NCBI GenBank assembly: GCA_900472395.1
Contig: UCHV01000001.1
Coordinates: 124,001-188,000 of the forward strand
DNA: 64,000 nucleotides
Direction: 5' to 3'
Source of the DNA: Hyphomicrobiales bacterium
GTDB lineage: Bacteria > Pseudomonadota > Alphaproteobacteria > Rhizobiales > Rhizobiaceae
Shown here piece after piece: positions 58,698 through 64,000 of the stretch. Position 1 is the stretch's first letter. Every line of letters starts with the position of its first letter. The notes under the pieces were generated by a model. The model saw nothing but the letters and a program-made list of their open reading frames with translations. It had not been told where the DNA came from and ran no database searches. A program made the position numbers and the translations under genes.

Positions 58698-60550
58698 TCT
58701 CCTCCCTCGATCCTGGCGAGCAGGCTGCCCTCGACCACCTGGCTCCCTTTGGCGGCTTTCAGTTCCGCCACCACGCCGTCAAAGGGCGCGTTCAAGGTCT
58801 GCTCCATCTTCATCGCCTCGATGACGATCAGCGGTTGGCCGCGCTTGACGCTGTCGCCTTCGGCAACCGAAACGGCGATGACGCTGCCGGGCATGGGGGC
58901 AATGATCGCCCCGTCACTGGCACCGGTGCCTCCTCCGGCATGGCCCGCTCGCCGCGGTCCAAAGGCCCAGGCTTCGCCTTCGAGGAAGAGCACGCCTTTT
59001 TCGCAGCGGCCGGCCGGCCGTGGGTCTGTTACCTCAACCAGATAGGGCTTTTCGTTCACTTCCACAGTGACGCGGCGGTCGTTTGCCGCATTGAGCCGGA
59101 AACCGGTCAGCGCCGTCCAGACATTGCCGGATTGCTTCGGCAGCAGGGCGGACGCGGCAACTTGCAAAACCGTTTCAGCGGGATCGAGCGCCGGTACCAG
59201 CTCATTTACGTGACGCTCTATGAAGGCGGTATCGACCGCACCCGAGAGGAAGTCGGGATGGCGCAGTGTGCGCGCCAGAAAGGCTGCATTTGTGCGCACC
59301 GGCCAGACCTCGACGTTGGCCGCCGCCTTGCCGAGCTTTTGGGCGGCGTCCCTGCGGGTTTTACCGTGACTGATAAGCTTTGCTATCATCGGGTCGTAAT
59401 GCGAGGTGACTTCATCCCCCCGCTCGACACCGCTGTCGATCCTGACTGTTTCCGGCAGTTGCAGATGGCCCAGCCGGCCCATGGAAGGCAGGAAGCCGTT
59501 CGAGGGGTTTTCGGCATAAAGCCGCGCTTCCATTGCCCAGCCGTCGATGGAAAGCTGATCCTGTTTCAAAGGCAGCGGCTCACCTGATGCAATGCGCAAC
59601 TGCCACTCAACGAGATCCTGGCCGGTGATCGCTTCCGTCACCGGATGCTCAACTTGCAGCCGCGTGTTCATTTCCATGAACCAGATCCGGTCTGCACGCA
59701 GGCCTTCCGACGCATCGGCAATAAACTCGATCGTGCCGGCGCCGACATAATTCACGGAACGAGCCGCTTTCACCGCAGCCTGGCAGACCGCCTCACGGGT
59801 TTCGGCATCCATTCCCGGTGCCGGCGCTTCCTCGATCACCTTCTGGTGGCGTCGTTGCAAGGAGCAATCTCGTTCGAACAGATGCACGACATTGCCTTGG
59901 CTGTCGCCGAACACCTGCACCTCGATATGGCGCGGCGAGGGGATGTATTTTTCGATCAGCACCCGGTCATCCCCGAAGGAGGATGCTGCCTCGCGTTGGC
60001 AACTGGCCAGTGCCGCTGCAAAATCCTCCACCCGTTCGACGCGGCGCATCCCCTTGCCGCCTCCACCGGCAACAGCCTTGATCAGCACCGGATAGCCGAT
60101 TGCATCGGCCTCGCGCTGCAGGCGCACCGGGTCCTGATCCTCGCCGAGATATCCCGGCGTTACCGGCACACCGGCGTCGATCATCCGCTGCTTGGCTGCG
60201 TCCTTCAGGCCCATGGCGCGGATGGCAGCCGGCGGGGCACCAACCCAGATGAGACCGGCAGCGATCACGGCCTCCGCAAACTCGGCGTTTTCCGACAGGA
60301 AGCCGTAACCGGGATGGATCGCCTCGGCCCCTGTCTTTCTCGCGGCCTCAAGAATGCGGTCCTGCCGCAAATAGCTGTCTCGTGCTGCAGCCGGACCGAT
60401 CGGCATCGCCTCATCGGCCTCACGCACGAAAGGCATCGTGGCGTCGATATCGGAATGGACCGCAATAGTGCGGATGCCGAGCCGCTTTGCGGTACGGATG
60501 ATCCGCCTGGCGATTTCGCCGCGATTGGCAATCAGGAGGCTCTCGATCAT
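58694..60550 (-). CDS. mccA: methylcrotonyl-CoA carboxylase biotin subunit
   Basis: This 618-aa protein has the complete alpha-subunit order: biotin carboxylase ([23 protein letters not shown] at the N-terminus, [19 protein letters not shown] loop [31 protein letters not shown]), a short linker domain and C-terminal biotin carrier with the biotinyl Lys581 in IEAMKMEQ. It carboxylates biotin using bicarbonate and ATP and passes CO2 to the carboxyltransferase subunit. It is 9 bases after that subunit's gene. The position between isovaleryl-CoA dehydrogenase/MccB and the hydratase points to 3-methylcrotonyl-CoA rather than propionyl- or acetyl-CoA. Confidence 0.93.
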   Translation of the reverse strand: MIESLLIANRGEIARRIIRTAKRLGIRTIAVHSDIDATMPFVREADEAMPIGPAAARDSYLRQDRILEAARKTGAEAIHPGYGFLSENAEFAEAVIAAGLIWVGAPPAAIRAMGLKDAAKQRMIDAGVPVTPGYLGEDQDPVRLQREADAIGYPVLIKAVAGGGGKGMRRVERVEDFAAALASCQREAASSFGDDRVLIEKYIPSPRHIEVQVFGDSQGNVVHLFERDCSLQRRHQKVIEEAPAPGMDAETREAVCQAAVKAARSVNYVGAGTIEFIADASEGLRADRIWFMEMNTRLQVEHPVTEAITGQDLVEWQLRIASGEPLPLKQDQLSIDGWAMEARLYAENPSNGFLPSMGRLGHLQLPETVRIDSGVERGDEVTSHYDPMIAKLISHGKTRRDAAQKLGKAAANVEVWPVRTNAAFLARTLRHPDFLSGAVDTAFIERHVNELVPALDPAETVLQVAASALLPKQSGNVWTALTGFRLNAANDRRVTVEVNEKPYLVEVTDPRPAGRCEKGVLFLEGEAWAFGPRRAGHAGGGTGASDGAIIAPMPGSVIAVSVAEGDSVKRGQPLIVIEAMKMEQTLNAPFDGVVAELKAAKGSQVVEGSLLARIEGGE

Positions 60551-60559
60551 CGTTCCTCC

Positions 60560-62155
60560 TCACATCCGGAAAATGCCGAACTGCGCCCGTTCGGGGATCG
60601 GCGCATTCAGCGTTGCGGAAAAGGCGAGACCCAGCACGTCGCGGGTCTGAACCGGATCAATGATGCCGTCATCCCACATCCGCGCGGTGGCGTGATAGGG
60701 ATTGCCCTCATCCTCGTATTTCTGGCGGATCGGCGCTTTGAATGTTTCGGCCTCTTCCGGCGTCCAGCGTTCGGCATCGCGATGGACGGTTGCCAGCACC
60801 GAGGCCGCCTGTTCGCCGCCCATTACGGAAATGCGCGCATTCGGCCAGGTGAAGAGGAAGCGCGGCTGATAGGCGCGGCCGCACATGCCGTAATTGCCGG
60901 CGCCGAAACTGCCGCCAATCAACACGGTGATCTTCGGCACCTGCGCGGTCGATACCGCCGTTACCAGCTTGGCGCCGTGTTTGGCGATGCCTTCCGCCTC
61001 GTATTTGCCGCCGACCATGAAGCCGGAAATATTCTGCAGGAACAGCAGCGGAATGCGCCGCTGGCAGGCGAGTTCGATGAAATGGGCGCCCTTCAGCGCG
61101 CTTTCGGAAAACAGCACGCCGTTACTGGCAAGGATCGCCACCGGCATGCCCCAGATACGCGCGAAACCGCAGACCAATGTCGCGCCATAAAGCGGCTTGA
61201 ATTCCTGTAATTCCGATCCGTCAACGATGCGGGCAATCACCTCACGCACATCGTAAGGCGTCCTGATGTCCTGTGGCACGATGCCGTAGAGATCGGCCGG
61301 GTCGAGTTTGGGCGGTCTGGACTCGGCCAGTTCGATGTCGATCCGCTTGCCCCGGTTGAGTGTCGCGACGATATCGCGGACGATCAGCAAAGCATGTTCA
61401 TCGCTTTCCGCGACATGATCGACGACACCCGACTTGCGACCGTGGGTGTCTGCGCCGCCCAGTTCTTCGGCCGAGATCACCTCGCCGGTTGCGGCCTTCA
61501 CCAGCGGCGGGCCGGCAAGGAAAATGGTGCCCTGGTTGCGAACGATGACGGTTTCGTCGGACATGGCAGGCACATAGGCCCCACCCGCCGTGCAGCTTCC
61601 CATGACGCAGGCGATCTGCGCAATGCCGGCCGCCGACATTTGCGCCTGATTGTAGAAGATGCGACCGAAGTGATCGCGATCGGGAAACACTTCGGCCTGA
61701 TGCGGCAGGTTGGCGCCGCCGGAATCGACCAGATAGATGCAGGGCAGGCGGTTCTCTAACGCAATCTCCTGTGCCCTCAGATGTTTCTTCACCGTCATCG
61801 GAAAATAGGCGCCGCCCTTCACGGTCGGGTCATGCGCGACGATCATACATTCGCGATCCGAAACGCGGCCGATGCCTGCAATCATGCCGGCGCCGGGTGC
61901 CTCGTCACCATACATGCCGCCAGCCGCCAGCTGGCCTATTTCCAGAAAGGGCGAACCGGGATCGAGTAGTCGCTGTACCCGGTCGCGGGGCAGCAGCTTA
62001 CCGCGGGCAACATGGCGCTCGCGGTGTTTTTCCGGGCCGCCCAGAGCCGTCGCGGCAACCTTTGCCCGCAATTCTTCCGCCAGCGCGCGGTGATGCGTCG
62101 CATTGGTCGTGAAACCGGCAGACTGGCGATCCAGCATGGTCTGAAGTTCCGTCAT
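60560..62155 (-). CDS. mccB: methylcrotonyl-CoA carboxylase carboxyltransferase subunit
   Basis: This 531-aa protein has the MccB length and motifs: a carboxyltransferase N domain with [27 protein letters not shown], the oxyanion-hole region around [20 protein letters not shown], and the C domain with [33 protein letters not shown] and [15 protein letters not shown]. It transfers CO2 from biotin to 3-methylcrotonyl-CoA, giving 3-methylglutaconyl-CoA. It overlaps the isovaleryl-CoA dehydrogenase gene by four bases and precedes the biotin subunit gene, the usual order in liu/mcc operons. Confidence 0.94.
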   Translation of the reverse strand: MTELQTMLDRQSAGFTTNATHHRALAEELRAKVAATALGGPEKHRERHVARGKLLPRDRVQRLLDPGSPFLEIGQLAAGGMYGDEAPGAGMIAGIGRVSDRECMIVAHDPTVKGGAYFPMTVKKHLRAQEIALENRLPCIYLVDSGGANLPHQAEVFPDRDHFGRIFYNQAQMSAAGIAQIACVMGSCTAGGAYVPAMSDETVIVRNQGTIFLAGPPLVKAATGEVISAEELGGADTHGRKSGVVDHVAESDEHALLIVRDIVATLNRGKRIDIELAESRPPKLDPADLYGIVPQDIRTPYDVREVIARIVDGSELQEFKPLYGATLVCGFARIWGMPVAILASNGVLFSESALKGAHFIELACQRRIPLLFLQNISGFMVGGKYEAEGIAKHGAKLVTAVSTAQVPKITVLIGGSFGAGNYGMCGRAYQPRFLFTWPNARISVMGGEQAASVLATVHRDAERWTPEEAETFKAPIRQKYEDEGNPYHATARMWDDGIIDPVQTRDVLGLAFSATLNAPIPERAQFGIFRM

Positions 62156-63318
62156 CGGCCGCGCGCCTCGCCGCCGATGATTTCGCGGCCGATCAACATC
62201 CGGCGAACCTCATTGGTGCCGGCACCGATATCGAGAAGCTTGGCGTCCCGCCAGAAGCGTTCGACCGGCCAGTCCTTCGTGTAACCCGCGCCACCGAGCG
62301 CCTGCACCGCCTGTTCGGCAACCTTTACCGCGCATTCGGAGGCGTAAAGAATGGCCCCGGCCGCATCCTGCCTTGTGGTTTTGCCGGCATCGCAGGCCTT
62401 GGCGACGGTGTAGACATAGGCGCGGGCGGAGTTCAGCGCGACGGCCATATCCGCAACCTTCGCCTGAATGAGCTGGAAACTGCCGATCGGCGTGCCGAAC
62501 TGTTTTCGCTCACGGACATAAGGCAGGACGACATCGAGACAGGCCTGCATGATGCCGAGCTGGATGCCGGAGAGCACCACCCGCTCGTAATCGAGGCCGG
62601 ACATCAGCACCTTCACGCCGCCATCGAGCGGCCCCATGACATTCTCCTCCGGCACGAAACAGTCCTCGAATACGAGTTCAGCCGTTGGCGAGCCGCGCAT
62701 GCCGACCTTGTCGATCTTCTGGCCAATCGAGAAGCCCTGGAAATCCTTCTCGACCAGAAAGGCGGTCATCCCTTTCGCGTCCGCTTCCGGGGTGGTCTTG
62801 GCATAAACCACCAGGGTCTGCGCGTAAGGCGCATTGGTGATCCAGAATTTGGTGCCGTTCAGGCGAAAACCGCCGGCGACCTTATCGGCCCGAAGTTTCA
62901 TCGAAACGACATCCGATCCGGCACCCGCTTCCGACATGGCGAGGCTGCCGACATGTTCGCCGGAGATGAGCTTTGGCAGATATTTCCGCTTCTGGTCGGT
63001 CGTGGCCCAGCGCGAAATCTGGTTGATGCAGAGATTGGAATGGGCGCCATAGGACAGACCGACGGATGCCGATGCGCGGCTGACTTCCTCACAGGCAACG
63101 ACATGTTCGAGATAACCGAGGCCGAGACCGCCATAGCTTTCTTCGGCTGTAATGCCATGCAGGCCAAGCGCGCCGATCTCCGGCCAAAGTTCCAGCGGAA
63201 ACCGATCGTCCCGGTCTATCCCGGCGGCAAGCGGCGCAATGCGATCGGTGGCAAAACGGGATGTCGTTTCGCGGATCTGGTCTGCCATTTCGGTCAGCGC
63301 GAAGTCCAAATCAGCCAT
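62152..63318 (-). CDS. ivd: isovaleryl-CoA dehydrogenase
   Basis: This 388-aa acyl-CoA dehydrogenase has [20 protein letters not shown] at the N-terminus, [20 protein letters not shown] (FAD/substrate signature 1, residues 130-150), and the catalytic Glu in [14 protein letters not shown], the position used by isovaleryl-CoA dehydrogenases (most acyl-CoA dehydrogenases carry the Glu further on). The C-terminal [35 protein letters not shown] is signature 2. It oxidises isovaleryl-CoA to 3-methylcrotonyl-CoA and passes electrons to ETF. It lies between the lipoamide dehydrogenase and MccB genes. Confidence 0.92.
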   Translation of the reverse strand: MADLDFALTEMADQIRETTSRFATDRIAPLAAGIDRDDRFPLELWPEIGALGLHGITAEESYGGLGLGYLEHVVACEEVSRASASVGLSYGAHSNLCINQISRWATTDQKRKYLPKLISGEHVGSLAMSEAGAGSDVVSMKLRADKVAGGFRLNGTKFWITNAPYAQTLVVYAKTTPEADAKGMTAFLVEKDFQGFSIGQKIDKVGMRGSPTAELVFEDCFVPEENVMGPLDGGVKVLMSGLDYERVVLSGIQLGIMQACLDVVLPYVRERKQFGTPIGSFQLIQAKVADMAVALNSARAYVYTVAKACDAGKTTRQDAAGAILYASECAVKVAEQAVQALGGAGYTKDWPVERFWRDAKLLDIGAGTNEVRRMLIGREIIGGEARGR

Positions 63319-63342
63319 GGATCCTCCCGGCGGTCTGGTTTT

Positions 63343-64000
63343 TCAGATATGCAATGCGTGTCCCAATGCGCGAAGTGCTGCCTCCTGCAGCGCTTCGCTT
63401 CGGGTCGGGTGCGCGTGGATCGTGCCGGCAATGTCCTCGAGGCGCGCGCCCATTTCGATGGCCAGCGAAAAGCTGGCCGAAAGCTCCGAAACGCCGGAGC
63501 CTACTGCCTGCACGCCCAGCACCAGATTGGTATCGGCGCGGGCAACGACACGGACGAACCCGTCTTCGGCGCCCATCGTCATTGCACGGCCATTGGCGGC
63601 GAAGGGGAACTGGCCGATCTTTACCTCGTAGCCTTGTTCTCTTGCTTCCTCCGGTGACAAGCCCGCGCTGACGATTTCCGGATCGGTGAAGCAAATGGCC
63701 GGTATGCAGCGCTTGTCCCAAGCACGTTTTTTGCCAGCGATGATTTCCGCTACCATTTCGCCCTGCGCCATGGCGCGATGTGCCAGCATCGGCTCGCCGG
63801 TCACGTCACCGATGGCATAGATACCGCGCATCGAGGTGCGGCAGCGATCGTCTATCCTGAGATACGGACCACTGCGATCGAGGTCGAGTTCCTCCAGCCC
63901 CGAACCGATGGTGCGGGGGCGTCGGCCCACGGTCACGAGGATGCGATCTGCGGCTATATCGAGCTTCCGGCCATCCGCCGTTTCAACGAGGAGTGCCTCG
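63343..64000 (-). CDS. dihydrolipoyl dehydrogenase (N-terminal part outside window)
   Basis: The frame stays open to the window end, so only about 219 C-terminal residues are visible. [33 protein letters not shown] (FAD-binding, ends the NAD domain), [15 protein letters not shown] (start of the dimer domain) and the active-site [11 protein letters not shown] close to the C-terminus are characteristic of E3. It reoxidises lipoamide in 2-oxo-acid dehydrogenase complexes. Its place upstream of isovaleryl-CoA dehydrogenase indicates the E3 of a branched-chain keto-acid dehydrogenase, whose other subunit genes probably lie beyond base 64000. Confidence 0.92.
   Translation of the reverse strand, partial: EALLVETADGRKLDIAADRILVTVGRRPRTIGSGLEELDLDRSGPYLRIDDRCRTSMRGIYAIGDVTGEPMLAHRAMAQGEMVAEIIAGKKRAWDKRCIPAICFTDPEIVSAGLSPEEAREQGYEVKIGQFPFAANGRAMTMGAEDGFVRVVARADTNLVLGVQAVGSGVSELSASFSLAIEMGARLEDIAGTIHAHPTRSEALQEAALRALGHALHI

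Noticed and set aside
59645..61210. 521-codon open frame on the plus strand
   Set aside because: It is antisense to MccA and MccB, both with complete family motifs; the frame is open because of GC-rich codon use.
1..64000. CRISPR arrays, insertion sequences, integrase genes or attachment sites
   Set aside because: No regularly spaced repeats, transposase- or recombinase-like protein, or tRNA-linked duplication was found; block boundaries coincide with ordinary terminators and promoters.

Overview
The window reads as chromosome or chromid sequence from an alphaproteobacterium of the Hyphomicrobiales (Brucella/Ochrobactrum, Agrobacterium or Rhizobium type). The grounds are the AapJQMP-type amino-acid ABC importer, the hydroxyproline gene set, the VirK/YbjX protein, an RT0821/Lpp0805-like lipoprotein, GC-rich codon use and many ATGA stop/start overlaps. 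This is inference from gene content; there is no rRNA or other phylogenetic marker. I found no tRNA, rRNA, CRISPR array, insertion sequence or prophage.

Layout. (1) 1-10426, plus strand: the end of an HMG-CoA lyase, a CitMHS-type carboxylate transporter, a hotdog thioesterase and an IclR regulator. A LysR regulator follows, leading a set that matches the itaconate/citramalate route: MaoC-type hydratase, CaiB-type CoA-transferase, a complete SsuABC-like ABC importer and a CitE-type lyase. (2) 10436-24180, minus strand: a stack of efflux genes with two RND permeases, two adaptors, one outer-membrane factor, one DHA2-type MFS pump, a glycine-zipper protein, a nucleotide-binding-domain-less ABC membrane protein and two unlisted very small membrane proteins (55 and 31 aa). 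A divergent OmpR/BaeR-type two-component system (24351-26088) sits next to it, and 11-bp tandem repeats flank that system on both sides.

(3) 27065-38706: a hydroxyproline-type catabolic cluster. It has an FCD-GntR regulator, a DapA-family deaminase, a FAD D-amino-acid dehydrogenase, an aldehyde dehydrogenase, two proline-racemase-superfamily epimerases that both carry Ser in place of the first catalytic Cys, and a four-gene polar amino-acid importer. (4) 38834-51076: a TetR regulator and a divergent nine-gene plus-strand operon with an NMT1/SsuA-type importer, HyuA/HyuB, a TIM-barrel isomerase, a glycerate-2-kinase (MOFRL) homologue, an enolase homologue that has lost three active-site residues, and an ornithine-cyclodeaminase-family protein. 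Its substrate is unknown and it is the best candidate here for an undescribed pathway. (5) 51318-54542: a second FAD dehydrogenase, a 4-oxalocrotonate tautomerase homologue, an atypical shikimate-dehydrogenase-family protein and a second FCD-GntR regulator. The palindrome TGTCGACA occurs in intergenic DNA of blocks 3 and 5 and probably makes them one regulon.

(6) 54903-55799: a VirK/YbjX protein. (7) 56286-64000, minus strand: a leucine-degradation operon with dihydrolipoyl dehydrogenase (cut by the window end), isovaleryl-CoA dehydrogenase, both methylcrotonyl-CoA carboxylase subunits, a MaoC hydratase, a CitE-type lyase and a branched-chain aminotransferase. The MaoC/CitE pair sits where a crotonase-type hydratase and an HMG-CoA lyase would be expected.
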